NCBI GenBank assembly: GCA_947476475.1
Contig: CANJQT010000009.1
Location: 1 to 61,329 of the forward strand
DNA length: 61,329 nt
Reading direction: 5' to 3'
Origin: Paracoccaceae bacterium
GTDB taxonomy: Bacteria > Pseudomonadota > Alphaproteobacteria > Rhodobacterales > Rhodobacteraceae
In this document: one piece after another, positions 6,136 through 15,924 of the stretch
Layout: every line of letters starts with the position of its first letter
How positions within the stretch are numbered: position 1 is the first letter of the stretch
Made by a program: the position numbers and the translations under genes
Notes under the pieces: generated by a model
The model's database searches: none
Told to the model about the DNA's origin: nothing
What the model saw: the letters and a program-made list of their open reading frames with translations, nothing else

Positions 6136-7386
6136 ATGAGCAGCGTAGCAGCTTTGCAGCCGGAAGCGGCACCCATCCGGGCGTGTACGATTTCGCGCGA
6201 TGTAAGCAACTTCGACCTTCTTATCGAAGATATGGAAGCCGAACTTGGCGAAAGCTGGGGTGATCTGAACTTCGGTGATGCAATGGCTTTCATCAGTCAG
6301 CCAGACGCAGACTCACTAGAGTTTGTGGCAATCGCCGTAGACGGACACGATGAGAATGATCTGACCCGCATTTCCGGCATTATCACAACTGCCAAAGAGC
6401 GGGGCATCAAGATCATTCTGATTGCGGATGAAGTCAGCCCGATTGCCTTGCACACCTTGCTGAAACTTGGTGCCGACGGCTTCGTTCCCTACCCTCTTCC
6501 CGAGAATGCTTTGCACGAGGCGATCGAGCGCCTTGGCCAGATGCCCGCTGCGGCGGAAATGGCCGATACCGCCGTCCATGCGCCCACATTCAAAAGCAAG
6601 GGCGATCGTGATGGGGTGATTCTTCCGGTCCACGGGCTGGTGGGGGGCGCGGGGGCCACGACTTTCGCTGTGAACCTCGCCTGGGAACTGGCCAATGTCC
6701 AAAAAGACAATCCGCCACGGGTATGCCTGCTTGATCTAAACTTTCAGTTCGGCTCGGTGTCCACCTATCTCGACCTGCCGCGCCGCGAATCTGTTTACGA
6801 AATGCTGTCGGACACTGCCTCGCTGGATGCGGATTCCTTCATCCAGTCGATGCTCACCTTCAACGACAAGCTCAGCGTGCTGACCGCCCCCGCAGACATG
6901 TTGCCCCTGGATATCGTGTCGTCCGTCGACATCAACCGCATCCTTGATCTTGCGCGCGCCAACTTCGATTTCGTCGTGGTCGATATGCCCGGCGCCATCG
7001 TGCAATGGAGCGAGGCCGTATTGCATCAGGCCCACGTCTACTTCGCCATCCTGCGGCTGGACATGCGTTCCGCGCAGAATGCGCTGCGGATGCTTCGCGC
7101 CCTGAAGTCGGAAGAACTGCCATATGAAAAGCTGCGGTTCGTGCTGAACCGTTCACCGAAATTTACCGATCTGTCGGGCAAGGGCCGCGCCAAACGCCTT
7201 GCCGAAAGCCTTGATATCACACTTGAAGCGCAACTTCCTGACGGCGCCTATCAAGTAACAGAATCCAACGACCATGGCCTGCCGCTGGCAGAGACCGCTG
7301 CGAAAAACCCGCTTCGCAAGGAAATCGCCAGGCTTGCCAAGCAGTTGTTCGACATCAGCAAAGCTGCAGAAAGTGCCAAGGCCTGA
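6136..7386 (+). CDS. cpaE: Tad pilus localisation ATPase CpaE/TadZ
   Basis: A 416-residue MinD/ParA-superfamily protein that positions the Tad machine in the cell. The N-terminal about 150 residues resemble a receiver-like domain. The ATPase domain begins near residue 165 with an atypical P-loop: G170-G-A-G-A-T-T176 lacks the lysines of canonical MinD, which is common in TadZ. The start at 6136 is preferred because AAAGGA lies 9 bases upstream; an in-frame ATG at 6094 has no such site and adds an unusual basic stretch. It follows a 250-bp gap with a terminator, so a promoter of its own is likely. Confidence 0.92.
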   Translation: MSSVAALQPEAAPIRACTISRDVSNFDLLIEDMEAELGESWGDLNFGDAMAFISQPDADSLEFVAIAVDGHDENDLTRISGIITTAKERGIKIILIADEVSPIALHTLLKLGADGFVPYPLPENALHEAIERLGQMPAAAEMADTAVHAPTFKSKGDRDGVILPVHGLVGGAGATTFAVNLAWELANVQKDNPPRVCLLDLNFQFGSVSTYLDLPRRESVYEMLSDTASLDADSFIQSMLTFNDKLSVLTAPADMLPLDIVSSVDINRILDLARANFDFVVVDMPGAIVQWSEAVLHQAHVYFAILRLDMRSAQNALRMLRALKSEELPYEKLRFVLNRSPKFTDLSGKGRAKRLAESLDITLEAQLPDGAYQVTESNDHGLPLAETAAKNPLRKEIARLAKQLFDISKAAESAKA

Positions 7387-7408
7387 GGCCAGAACAAGGA
7401 CGTAACCC

Positions 7409-8860
7409 ATGTTTTCGCGTTTCAAGAAACCTGACCAAGCCGGAGCGCCAAACGCCGCTGCGCCCCAGCCGGTGGCCAAAGCGACCGCGCAACAGAACAC
7501 GGCCGTCCTTGCCCGCCGTCCAGCCATGTCTGCACCCGGCGCCGCCCCCTCCGCGCAGGCCATAGCTGCCGACAAGGAAAAGAAGCGTAAGGAACGCATG
7601 GGCGAACTGAAGGTCGAGCTGCACAAAAGGCTGCTCGACAACCTGAACCTCGCGGCCCTTGAACACGCCACCGAAAGCGACCTCAAGCAGGAGATCATAG
7701 CGATCTCTGCCGAAGCGCTGGAAGAACTGGCCATCGTCCTGAACAAGGACGAACGCGCCACCCTGCATCAGGAACTATATGACGAGGTCATGGGCCTTGG
7801 CCCACTTGAGCCGCTGCTGAAAGACGACACTGTCAACGATATTCTGGTCAACGGCCCGCGACAGATCTTCGTCGAACGTGCCGGCAAGCTGCAGCTGACC
7901 GACATCACCTTCAAGGATGAACGCCATCTTCTGCGCATCATCGACAAAATCGTGTCGGCCGTAGGCCGACGGGTAGACGAATCAAACCCATATGTTGACG
8001 CCCGTCTGGCTGACGGATCGCGTTTCAACGCAATGGTCCCGCCGGTGGCCGTTGATGGCTCGCTTGTCTCGATCCGGAAATTCAAGAAAGAAAAGCTTGC
8101 CGTCGACGATCTTGTCCGCTTCGGCGCCTTCACCGAGGAAATGGCGGCCTATCTGCAAGCTGCGGTTTCGACCCGGCTGAATGTGATCGTATCAGGCGGC
8201 ACGGGTTCGGGCAAAACCACCACTCTCAACGCCCTGTCATCGTTCATCGACAATGACGAGCGCATCCTGACGATCGAAGATACCGCCGAACTTCAGCTTC
8301 AGCAGGTTCACGTCGGCCGGATGGAAAGCCGCCCTGCCAACGTCGAAGGCAAAGGCGCCGTCACTCAGCGCGACTGCCTTCGCAACGCCCTGCGTATGCG
8401 TCCGGACCGCATCATCGTCGGTGAAACCCGCGGCGAGGAAGTGATCGACATGCTTCAGGCCATGAACACCGGCCACGACGGATCCATGACCACCATTCAC
8501 GCCAACTCGGCGCGCGATGGGGTCAGCCGTCTGGAAAACATGGTGGCGATGGCCGGCATCGAAATGCCGCTCAAGGCGGTGCGCTCGCAGATCGCCTCGG
8601 CTGTGAACCTGATCGTTCAGGCCAGCCGTCTGCAGGACGGGTCGCGCCGCATGACCTCGATCACCGAAATCACCGGGATGGAGGGGGAAGTGATCTCGAT
8701 GCAGGAAATCTTCCGCTACGAACGGCTTGGCCTTGCCCCTGACGGCAAGATCATCGGCCGCTTCACCGCGACGGGTGTGCGGTCTGCCTATGCAGATCGC
8801 TTCAAACAATGGGGCTACGACCTGCCCGCTTCAATCTACGAGCCAGTGGCCGGGGAGTAA
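7409..8860 (+). CDS. cpaF: Tad pilus motor ATPase CpaF/TadA
   Basis: A 483-residue type II/IV secretion ATPase that powers Flp pilin polymerisation at the cytoplasmic face. The N-terminal 60 residues are Ala/Pro-rich and probably flexible. The Walker A motif is G263-G-T-G-S-G-K269-T, followed by the Asp box, the Walker B region ([11 protein letters not shown]) and the His box ([13 protein letters not shown]). AAGGACG lies about 7 bases before the ATG, the same leader seen before cpaE and the second TPR gene. Genes for the membrane platform (tadB, tadC) follow closely. Confidence 0.96.
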   Translation: MFSRFKKPDQAGAPNAAAPQPVAKATAQQNTAVLARRPAMSAPGAAPSAQAIAADKEKKRKERMGELKVELHKRLLDNLNLAALEHATESDLKQEIIAISAEALEELAIVLNKDERATLHQELYDEVMGLGPLEPLLKDDTVNDILVNGPRQIFVERAGKLQLTDITFKDERHLLRIIDKIVSAVGRRVDESNPYVDARLADGSRFNAMVPPVAVDGSLVSIRKFKKEKLAVDDLVRFGAFTEEMAAYLQAAVSTRLNVIVSGGTGSGKTTTLNALSSFIDNDERILTIEDTAELQLQQVHVGRMESRPANVEGKGAVTQRDCLRNALRMRPDRIIVGETRGEEVIDMLQAMNTGHDGSMTTIHANSARDGVSRLENMVAMAGIEMPLKAVRSQIASAVNLIVQASRLQDGSRRMTSITEITGMEGEVISMQEIFRYERLGLAPDGKIIGRFTATGVRSAYADRFKQWGYDLPASIYEPVAGE

Positions 8861-8865
8861 GAAGA

Positions 8866-9834
8866 ATGATCATCAGCCCAACACCAATCATCTATGGCCT
8901 GATCTTCTTGGCCGTGCTGCTGCTGGTCGAAGGTATCTACCTTATGGCCTTCGGCAAATCCATCTCGCTCAACAGCAAGGTGAACCGCCGCCTCGACCTT
9001 CTGGAAAAGGGTGGCCAGCGCGAACAGGTTCTTGAACAACTGCGCAAAGAGGCCAGCCAGCACCTGAAAGCCAACGGCATTCCGCTCTACTCGATCCTGG
9101 CGAAAAAGGCCCAGATGGCCAATATCGCCTTTTCTCCCAAGGCGCTGGTCGGGATGATGGGGCTTTTGTCCTTCGTCGCTTTCCTCGGCCTCAAGATTGG
9201 CACGGCCGCATCCACGCCAATTCAGTTGGTTGTGGCTTTGCTGATGGGGGTGGGCGGCGTCTATTTCTGGGTGAACAAGAAGGCTAAGAAGCGCCTTTCG
9301 CTGATCGAAGAACAACTGCCGGATGCGGTGGAACTGATGGTGCGGTCCTTGCGCGTCGGCCATCCTTTCGCCTCAGCCATCCAGATCGTCGCCAAAGAGG
9401 TTCCGGACCCACTGGGAACCGAATTTGGCATGATCGCTGACGAATCCGCCTATGGGCGCGAAGTCACTGAATCGCTGAAAGATCTGGCTGAACGCGTTGA
9501 CATGCAGGATCTGCGCTTCCTTGCGGTTGCAGTCACCATCCAAAGTCAGTCGGGCGGCAACCTTGCCGAAATTCTTGACGGGCTTGCCAAGGTGATCCGC
9601 GCCCGCTTCCGCCTGTTCCGCCGGGTGCGCGCCATCACCGCCGAAGCGAAATGGTCCGGCATGTTCCTTTCGTCGTTCCCCCTGGTGGTGCTGGGTGTCA
9701 TCCAGGTGACAAAGCCCGACTACTTCGACACGGTGAAGGATACCCCCGCCTTCATTCCCGCCGCACTGGTGGTTTTCACCTTCCTTGGCGTCAATCTCTT
9801 CGTGATGAAGATGATGACCAACATCAAAGTCTGA
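8866..9834 (+). CDS. tadB: Tad pilus inner-membrane platform protein TadB
   Basis: A 322-residue integral membrane protein of the type II secretion F (GspF) superfamily that, with TadC, forms the platform on which CpaF acts. It has N-terminal membrane segments (near residues 6-25 and 95-130), the cytoplasmic T2SSF domain (about 150-275, with LPDAVELMVRSLRVGHPF), and C-terminal membrane segments. The start at 8866 is 5 bases after the cpaF stop with GGGGAG upstream; an in-frame ATG inside cpaF (8809) is rejected. Confidence 0.94.
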   Translation: MIISPTPIIYGLIFLAVLLLVEGIYLMAFGKSISLNSKVNRRLDLLEKGGQREQVLEQLRKEASQHLKANGIPLYSILAKKAQMANIAFSPKALVGMMGLLSFVAFLGLKIGTAASTPIQLVVALLMGVGGVYFWVNKKAKKRLSLIEEQLPDAVELMVRSLRVGHPFASAIQIVAKEVPDPLGTEFGMIADESAYGREVTESLKDLAERVDMQDLRFLAVAVTIQSQSGGNLAEILDGLAKVIRARFRLFRRVRAITAEAKWSGMFLSSFPLVVLGVIQVTKPDYFDTVKDTPAFIPAALVVFTFLGVNLFVMKMMTNIKV

Positions 9835-9846
9835 GGAGCAGACATC

Positions 9847-10857
9847 ATGGGCGCGCTGAACGATTTTCTGATTGCCAAGATGGGGCCGCTTGGGCCGCTC
9901 TATGCCGTGGGTCTGCTTGGGCTTCTGCTGATCCTTTCCGTCTTGCCGGTGCTGATAAAAAAGCGCATCGACCCGCTGTCCAAATTCAAAGAGGCGACGC
10001 GCAATCCGGGCGCCGCCGCTGCTGCGGCTGCGGCAACCCGCGCCGCCGCGGCGGGTCGCTCCAAGCAAGGCCTGCGCGCGTCGAAAGGCACCGCCAAACT
10101 CGACAAGTACGCCTCCTTCCTCGAACCAAAGACCGCCGAAGAAATGTCCGTTGCACGCCTGCGCATGACGCGGGCGGGCTATCGCGGCAAGAATGCGGTT
10201 CGGACGTTCCACGCCATACAGTTCATGTTGGGCATCCTGTTTCTGTTGATCGGGATCGGCTATGCCATCTATTCATCCGCCACAGGTGAAGTCAGCAGTA
10301 CGAAGCTGATCGCCTCCGTTTTGCTTCCCGGCGGCCTTGGCTATTACTTCCCGAAATACTGGGTCGAACGTCGGGTGCAAAGTCGCCAAAGCGAAATCCA
10401 GAACGGCTTCCCCGATGCTCTTGATATGCTTCTTGTCTGCGTCGAAGCCGGCCAATCCCTGGATCAGTCGATCATCCGCGTGTCAAAAGAACTGAATGCA
10501 GGCTACCCCGCCCTTGGCGAAGAATTTGAAATCGTTGCCCAGGAAGTCAAGGCAGGGAAAGAAAAGGCTACGGTCCTTCGTGGTTTTGCCGAACGGTCCG
10601 GCGTGACCGATGTCGCCTCGTTCGTCACCGTGATGATCCAGTCGCAGACCTTCGGCACCTCGATGGCCGATGCCCTGCGCGTCTACTCGGCCGAAATGCG
10701 CGACAAGCGTGTCATGCGCGCCGAAGAGGCCGCAAACAAGCTGCCGACCAAGATGACGCTGGCCACGATGATGTTTACCGTGCCGCCGCTGCTGATCATC
10801 CTTGTAGGTCCGTCAGTCTACGATATGGTCCAACTGTTCGCGACCTTCAAAATCTGA
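9847..10857 (+). CDS. tadC: Tad pilus inner-membrane platform protein TadC
   Basis: A 336-residue partner of TadB with the same T2SSF domain (about residues 190-310, beginning FPDALDMLLVCVEAGQSLDQS) and C-terminal membrane segments. An alanine-rich, probably flexible stretch with scattered Arg lies near residues 55-75 and is unusual in length. AGGAGC ends just upstream, partly within the tadB end. Neighbours and spacing (12 bp) indicate one operon from cpaE to the prepilin peptidase. Confidence 0.94.
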   Translation: MGALNDFLIAKMGPLGPLYAVGLLGLLLILSVLPVLIKKRIDPLSKFKEATRNPGAAAAAAAATRAAAAGRSKQGLRASKGTAKLDKYASFLEPKTAEEMSVARLRMTRAGYRGKNAVRTFHAIQFMLGILFLLIGIGYAIYSSATGEVSSTKLIASVLLPGGLGYYFPKYWVERRVQSRQSEIQNGFPDALDMLLVCVEAGQSLDQSIIRVSKELNAGYPALGEEFEIVAQEVKAGKEKATVLRGFAERSGVTDVASFVTVMIQSQTFGTSMADALRVYSAEMRDKRVMRAEEAANKLPTKMTLATMMFTVPPLLIILVGPSVYDMVQLFATFKI

Positions 10858-10861
10858 GGCC

Positions 10862-11425
10862 ATGCGCAGTCTGATCTTGTTCCTGACGCTCATTCCCGCA
10901 CTGACCGCCTGTCAAATGACCGGCGGTCAGTCCGCTTTGAAGTCCAGTTCGCCCTATGCCCCGGGCGGCGCAACCGGCGAAGATTTGGTCGATGGCCTGA
11001 TTGTCGGTCACCGGATGATGGCGGCGGGCGAATATGAACTGGCACTCAAGGCCTATTACCGCGGGGCGGCGGAACATGGGCCGACGGTAGATGTCTTGTC
11101 GGCGATCGGTTCGGCGGACCTTAAGCTCGGTCGCCTTGGTCAGGCCGAAACCATCCTGCGCAAGGCAATCAAGGTTGATCAGACCTTCGTGCCCGCCTGG
11201 AACAATCTTGGCGTTGTCCTCATGGAACAGGGCAAGGTCGCGGAAGCCAGCCTTGTCTTCAAGACCGCCTTCGCGCTCGACAGTGGCAGATCGGACGAAA
11301 TCCGCAAGAATCTGCGGCTCGCGCTCGCAAAACTGGACAATGCCACCTATGATCCTGTTGAAGAAGGCAAGTTTTCTTTGGTCCGGCGCGGGGCAAATCA
11401 GTACCTGCTTCTGACCAATTACTAA
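10862..11425 (+). CDS. tadD: TPR lipoprotein TadD
   Basis: A 187-residue lipoprotein (LTAC lipobox, Cys17) with tetratricopeptide-like helices between about residues 55 and 160, including PAWNNLGVVLMEQGKVAEA. TadD proteins are pilotin-like factors that help place or assemble the secretin. The start lies 4 bases after the tadC stop; its ribosome site GAGG overlaps that stop codon, so translation is coupled. Confidence 0.88.
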   Translation: MRSLILFLTLIPALTACQMTGGQSALKSSSPYAPGGATGEDLVDGLIVGHRMMAAGEYELALKAYYRGAAEHGPTVDVLSAIGSADLKLGRLGQAETILRKAIKVDQTFVPAWNNLGVVLMEQGKVAEASLVFKTAFALDSGRSDEIRKNLRLALAKLDNATYDPVEEGKFSLVRRGANQYLLLTNY

Positions 11426-11464
11426 GGCGAAAGACCGAGGCAAAAGCAGAAAAGGACGCAGAAA

Positions 11465-12325
11465 ATGCGCCACCCAATCCTGATTTCCCTGTCCATAGCA
11501 GGCGCTGTGGCCCTCTCTGGCTGCACCAAGAACACCGATGCGCAAACCGCCAAAATATTGAAAGACATAAACGTCATCGACGAATCCAACTTGTCGGAGC
11601 TGATGTTGACCGTCGGCGACCCCGAAGAGGCGGTCGCCTACTTTGCCAAAGCCTCGGCGGACAATCCCGAACGCGCCGATCTCAAGCGTGGCTTGGCAAA
11701 ATCCTTGGTCAAGGCCAACAAGTCGCTCGAAGCGGCGAAGGTCTGGCGCGAACTGGCCTATAGCCCGCTTGGCACCAACGAAGACCGCGTCGGTCTGGCC
11801 GACGCCCTTATCCGAAACAACGACTGGAAGGGCGCCGAGAAAGAATTGAATCTGGTGCCGCCCACCCATGAAACCTTCGAACGCTACCGGCTGGAAGCGA
11901 TGGTGGCGGATGCCAACAAGCGCTGGAAAAAGGCCGACAGTTTCTACGAAACAGCCTTCGGCATGACGACTACCCCCGCCGGGGTCCTTAACAACTGGGG
12001 CTATTCTAAACTCACGCGCGGCGAATATTCCGCTGCTGAAAAACTGTTCACCCAAGCCCTGACCTACGACCCTTCCAGCTTCACCTCGAAGAACAATCTG
12101 GTTCTGGCCCGGTCAGCGCAGCGCAAATACGACATGCCGGTCATCTCGATGACGCAGGTCGAACGGGCGCAACTTCTGTATACGGCGGCCCTTGCCGCGA
12201 TAAAACACGGCGACGTATCGATCGGCCAAACCCTTCTCCAAGAAGCGATCGACACCAACCCCCAATATTTCGAAGAGGCTGTCCGCGCGCTGGAAACGCT
12301 GGAAGCCACCGTAACGAAAGGCTGA
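11465..12325 (+). CDS. Second TadD-like TPR lipoprotein
   Basis: A 286-residue lipoprotein (LSGC lipobox, Cys20) with several tetratricopeptide-like repeats over most of its length, for example NNWGYSKLTRGEYSAAEKLF. It follows tadD after 39 bp with the leader AAGGACGCAG. Rhodobacterial tad loci often have such a pair. Its role is likely assembly or stabilisation of the outer-membrane part of the Tad machine, but division of labour with the first TPR protein cannot be read from sequence. Confidence 0.85.
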   Translation: MRHPILISLSIAGAVALSGCTKNTDAQTAKILKDINVIDESNLSELMLTVGDPEEAVAYFAKASADNPERADLKRGLAKSLVKANKSLEAAKVWRELAYSPLGTNEDRVGLADALIRNNDWKGAEKELNLVPPTHETFERYRLEAMVADANKRWKKADSFYETAFGMTTTPAGVLNNWGYSKLTRGEYSAAEKLFTQALTYDPSSFTSKNNLVLARSAQRKYDMPVISMTQVERAQLLYTAALAAIKHGDVSIGQTLLQEAIDTNPQYFEEAVRALETLEATVTKG

Positions 12326-12329
12326 ACCA

Positions 12330-12875
12330 ATGCTGGGCGCAACCGCGACACAAGCTTACCTTGCCCTCTTGATCTGTACCGCGCCAATCTGTGCCTGGGT
12401 TTGCTGGTCTGATCTCAAGACCATGAAAATCCCCAATAGATCAGTCTATGCGCTGGTTATTGTCTTTCTGGTCGTAGGCCTTCTGACCTTCCCGCTTGAA
12501 GCGTTCGCCTGGCGCTGGGTCAATCTGCTGGTCGTTCTGGCCATCGGGATTTTCCTGAACGCCACCGCAAATTTCGGGGCTGGTGACATGAAGTTTGCTG
12601 CGGCCGCCGCGCTTTATTTCCGCCCGTCGGATGCGGGCTGGGTTCTGCCCCTTCTGGCGGCCTTCCTCTTGGCCACCTTGGTCGCCCACCAGACCCTGCG
12701 CGCCATTCCGGCCGTGCGTGCGGCAACGCCCGACTGGGTTTCCTGGCAACGCGCCACCCCTTGGTGGAAAGGCCGCCTGCCAGTCGGCCTTGCGCTGGCG
12801 GGCACCTTCACCACCTACCTTATCATCATGGCCTTCGAACTTCAGGCGCCCTTGCTGGCGATGATCAGTATGTAA
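12330..12875 (+). CDS. cpaA: Prepilin peptidase CpaA/TadV
   Basis: A 181-residue membrane aspartyl protease of the A24 family that cleaves Flp prepilins at G-AVTVDW. The two catalytic aspartates are visible: Asp28 in SDLKTMKIPN and Asp86 in GAGD. Several membrane segments surround them. It lacks the N-methylation domain of larger PilD-type enzymes, as usual for TadV. It starts 4 bases after the preceding stop. Its last 34 bases overlap the 3' end of the convergent gene at 12842-14467. Confidence 0.94.
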   Translation: MLGATATQAYLALLICTAPICAWVCWSDLKTMKIPNRSVYALVIVFLVVGLLTFPLEAFAWRWVNLLVVLAIGIFLNATANFGAGDMKFAAAAALYFRPSDAGWVLPLLAAFLLATLVAHQTLRAIPAVRAATPDWVSWQRATPWWKGRLPVGLALAGTFTTYLIIMAFELQAPLLAMISM

Positions 12876-14467
12876 AGCGGGGTGCGCCGCACCTCGGTCA
12901 GTTGATATTTGGCGTCCGCCAGTGCCTTCAGCACCGAGGTGCGGATCTCATAAGTTCCCGCGCAAAGCGGAACGACAATGAAATCCGCCTGATCCACCCC
13001 GTCCAGTCCGCCATAATTCCAGGGCGCTGCCCCCGGAACCGGCTGGAAATCCCCATAAAGAAAGAAACTTGAAAAAAGATCCGCCGCCAGGATCTTCTTT
13101 TCCGCGTATCCTGACGCCTCCAGATCCTTGCTGACCGTCTCAAACCAGGCGCGAATTCCCGTCTGCTGTTCGCAATAGGGCAGTTCCTCACCATTCAGCG
13201 TCGCCAAAGGTTTCCGTTCGACCATGTCCCGGTAGCTGGCGAAAATCCCGGCGTCCTCCTCGTCAAGCCGTGTCTCGACAATGCCCATCAGATGCGGAAC
13301 CCCGCTCAGGATGTCGCTGCCATCCAGTCCGTGCGTAAAGATTTGCGTGGTCTTTGAAACATCCTTTGCCAGGTGCCGGATCGGGCTGAAGGCCACATTG
13401 CTGGCCGACGGGAATGCAAAGGCCGCTGCAACGATTGCCGTGAATGTCAGCGCCTGACGCAGATCGATTCCATGTTCGCTGACCGTGCCCGGCGCCGGTC
13501 GCATGACCCAGACCAACACTGCCAGCATCAGCAACCATTGCGGATCATTGCCCCAGTTCTGAAAGACGATGTAGATCAACCCCGGGGCTAGGATCAGCAT
13601 GATCAGCCCCTCGGCCATCCGTCCCGCCTGGCGCAGGAAGATCGTCGAGAGGATCAGGGTCAGCGTCGCACCCACGGTCTTTGGCGAGGTCATCACCATG
13701 GACAGCGATTCACTGGGCTGCGAACGTACGTCCGAGCGCGCAACCGCAAGCATGTCCGCCAGATAGGCGCCCCAAAACCCGGTCCCTGCCAGGACGGTCA
13801 CCACAAGCGCTACGGCCATCCCGGACACGGCCGCCACCCCCAAAGTCCGGCCAGACCGGCGCAGGATCAACGCCACCAGAACCGCCGGTGCCAGCGCGGC
13901 AAAATAGGTGGCCTTCATCAAGGCCAGCGCCGCCATCCCCAACCCAAGGATGACACCATCCGCAACCGGTCGGGGCTGGCCCTGTGGGGCCAGAAGTATG
14001 ATCGGAACGATCAGATAGGTGACGGCCCACGCCCAACGGTTGTAGTGCATCGAGACGGACAGCGAACTGTCCGGCTCGCCATGCACCAGCGCCACGCACA
14101 GCATCAGCGTGAAAGCCCCGTAGATCCAGCCTCCCCAGCCGGGGATCCGGCTGCGGATCACATGGAACAATGCAGGGAACAGGATCAATCCGACCAGAAA
14201 CTGCGCCGCAAAGAACGCATGCCCAAAACCAAGCCCCGCCCAGATGAACAAGGTGATCGGCGCTGTAGCCAGAACGCCGATCGGCGTCATGAAATCCAGA
14301 TGCGGCCACTGGCCAAGCGACTCGCGAAAGACGATGTCAGCCAGATGCAGCGTGTCGCCTTCATGCTGCGCGATATAAAGTGCGCCCTTCAAAAACGGCA
14401 GCCCGCCGAACAGACCAAGCACCGCAAGCAGAAAGACCCACAGCGCCCTTGGGTTCCCGTTCATCAT
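12842..14467 (-). CDS. Multi-spanning membrane protein, possibly GT-C type glycosyltransferase
   Basis: A 541-residue protein with about ten hydrophobic segments in the first 370 residues and a soluble C-terminal part (about 370-541). An early loop containing EGDTLHLADI, followed by helices, is reminiscent of GT-C fold enzymes that use lipid-linked sugars and carry an acidic residue in the first periplasmic loop. I do not recognise a specific family. It converges on, and overlaps by 34 bases, the prepilin peptidase gene. GAGG precedes the ATG. If it is a glycosyltransferase, surface polysaccharide or pilin modification would be candidates, but this is inference. Confidence 0.75.
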   Translation of the reverse strand: MMNGNPRALWVFLLAVLGLFGGLPFLKGALYIAQHEGDTLHLADIVFRESLGQWPHLDFMTPIGVLATAPITLFIWAGLGFGHAFFAAQFLVGLILFPALFHVIRSRIPGWGGWIYGAFTLMLCVALVHGEPDSSLSVSMHYNRWAWAVTYLIVPIILLAPQGQPRPVADGVILGLGMAALALMKATYFAALAPAVLVALILRRSGRTLGVAAVSGMAVALVVTVLAGTGFWGAYLADMLAVARSDVRSQPSESLSMVMTSPKTVGATLTLILSTIFLRQAGRMAEGLIMLILAPGLIYIVFQNWGNDPQWLLMLAVLVWVMRPAPGTVSEHGIDLRQALTFTAIVAAAFAFPSASNVAFSPIRHLAKDVSKTTQIFTHGLDGSDILSGVPHLMGIVETRLDEEDAGIFASYRDMVERKPLATLNGEELPYCEQQTGIRAWFETVSKDLEASGYAEKKILAADLFSSFFLYGDFQPVPGAAPWNYGGLDGVDQADFIVVPLCAGTYEIRTSVLKALADAKYQLTEVRRTPLYILIIASKGA

Positions 14468-14619
14468 GCCTCAATTCCCTGCCAATAAGTCCCTTTTTTG
14501 GCCACATTAGCCCGCCACCCTGATCATTGAAACGAAAATGCGCAAAGGTCCAGCGCGGGGGTGAGTCGTATTCCTGACCCCGCGGGATGCGCGCAAGAAA
14601 TGGGTTGTCAGCCTTGAAC

Positions 14620-15924
14620 ATGCAGGTCACATCCGTCCTCGCCCCTGTCCCGCCAAAGTCGTTGGCGGACACAGGCCTGAACGTCGTCATGATGCGGGAC
14701 ATCCTGCTGAAAACCATCTTCCGCATGAACCTCGATCTGGTATCCGACATTTCCCGCAATATCGCCTTGCCGATTGTCCTCACGCAGGAACTGATCGACC
14801 TCGCACGCAGCCAGCGCCTGCTTGAAGCGATGGGAACCCTGCACGCCACGTCCGGCAGCGAAATGGGCTATCAACTGACCGACGCCGGCAAGGCCCGCGC
14901 GCTTGATGCCCTTGCGCAGTCGGAATATTACGGCCCTCTGCCGGTGCCGCTGGCGATGTACCGTGAACAGGTCAAACGCCAGTCCATCCGCAATATCCAG
15001 ATGACCCGCCAACAGTTGACGGGGGCGATGGGCCACCTGATTCTGCCAGATTCACTGCTTGACCACCTTGGCCCCGCAGTCGGTTCCGGCCGTTCGATCC
15101 TGATGTATGGCCCGCCCGGCAACGGGAAATCGTCGATCTCGAATGGCATTCGCGACGCGCTTGGCGACAAGATCTATATCCCGCGCGCCATCGAATATTC
15201 CGGTCAGGTCATTACCGTCTATGACCCGATCGTCCATTCCGCACCCCAGGCGTCCGAGGATGACCCGACTGCACTGCGCCGCTCCTCGAACCGGTTCGAT
15301 AACCGCTATGTGCTGTGCGAACGGCCGACAGTGATCACCGGCGGCGAACTGTCACTCGACATGCTCGACCTCACCTATAATCCCAACGCCAAAACCTACA
15401 ACGCATCCTTGCAGCTCAAGGCCACCGGCGGCGTCTTCATCATCGACGACCTTGGCCGTCAGGCCGAACCACCGCAAAAGATCGTCAACCGCTGGATCGT
15501 ACCGCTGGAAGAATCGAAGGATATCCTCGCCCTTCAGTCGGGCGAGAAGTTCGAAGTGCCGTTCGACACGCTGGTGATCTTTTCGACCAACTTCCATCCG
15601 AACGACATCTTCGACAAAGCCGCGCTTCGCCGGATCTTCTTCAAGATCAAGATCGACGGCCCCAATCAGGAAAACTTCCTCAAGATCTTTGCCATGGTGG
15701 CAAAGAAGAAAAAGATGCCGCTGGACGAACCGTCACTGATTCACCTGCTGAAGGTCAAATATCCGACCATCAATAACGACTACGCCAATTACCAGCCGGT
15801 CTTCCTGATCGACCAAATGATCGCCATTTGCAACTTTGAAGGTATTCCATACCAGATGTCACCCGATCTGATTGATCGCGCCTGGGCAAACATGTTTGTA
15901 AAAGAAGAGAAGATAATCCATTGA
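14620..15924 (+). CDS. AAA+ ATPase, tad-locus associated
   Basis: A 434-residue protein. The first about 130 residues are helical and winged-helix-like (from DILLKTIFRMNLDL). An AAA+ core follows with Walker A G164-P-P-G-N-G-K170-S and Walker B near residues 272-277 (FIIDDLGRQ), then an arginine-rich sensor region. Such ATPases are, as I recall, described as chaperone-like and found near Flp pilus genes. Start choice: 14620 (MQVTSVLAPVPPK) fits the conserved beginning; an upstream ATG at 14587 adds 11 residues; neither has a good ribosome site. The next gene starts inside its stop codon. Confidence 0.85.
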   Translation: MQVTSVLAPVPPKSLADTGLNVVMMRDILLKTIFRMNLDLVSDISRNIALPIVLTQELIDLARSQRLLEAMGTLHATSGSEMGYQLTDAGKARALDALAQSEYYGPLPVPLAMYREQVKRQSIRNIQMTRQQLTGAMGHLILPDSLLDHLGPAVGSGRSILMYGPPGNGKSSISNGIRDALGDKIYIPRAIEYSGQVITVYDPIVHSAPQASEDDPTALRRSSNRFDNRYVLCERPTVITGGELSLDMLDLTYNPNAKTYNASLQLKATGGVFIIDDLGRQAEPPQKIVNRWIVPLEESKDILALQSGEKFEVPFDTLVIFSTNFHPNDIFDKAALRRIFFKIKIDGPNQENFLKIFAMVAKKKKMPLDEPSLIHLLKVKYPTINNDYANYQPVFLIDQMIAICNFEGIPYQMSPDLIDRAWANMFVKEEKIIH

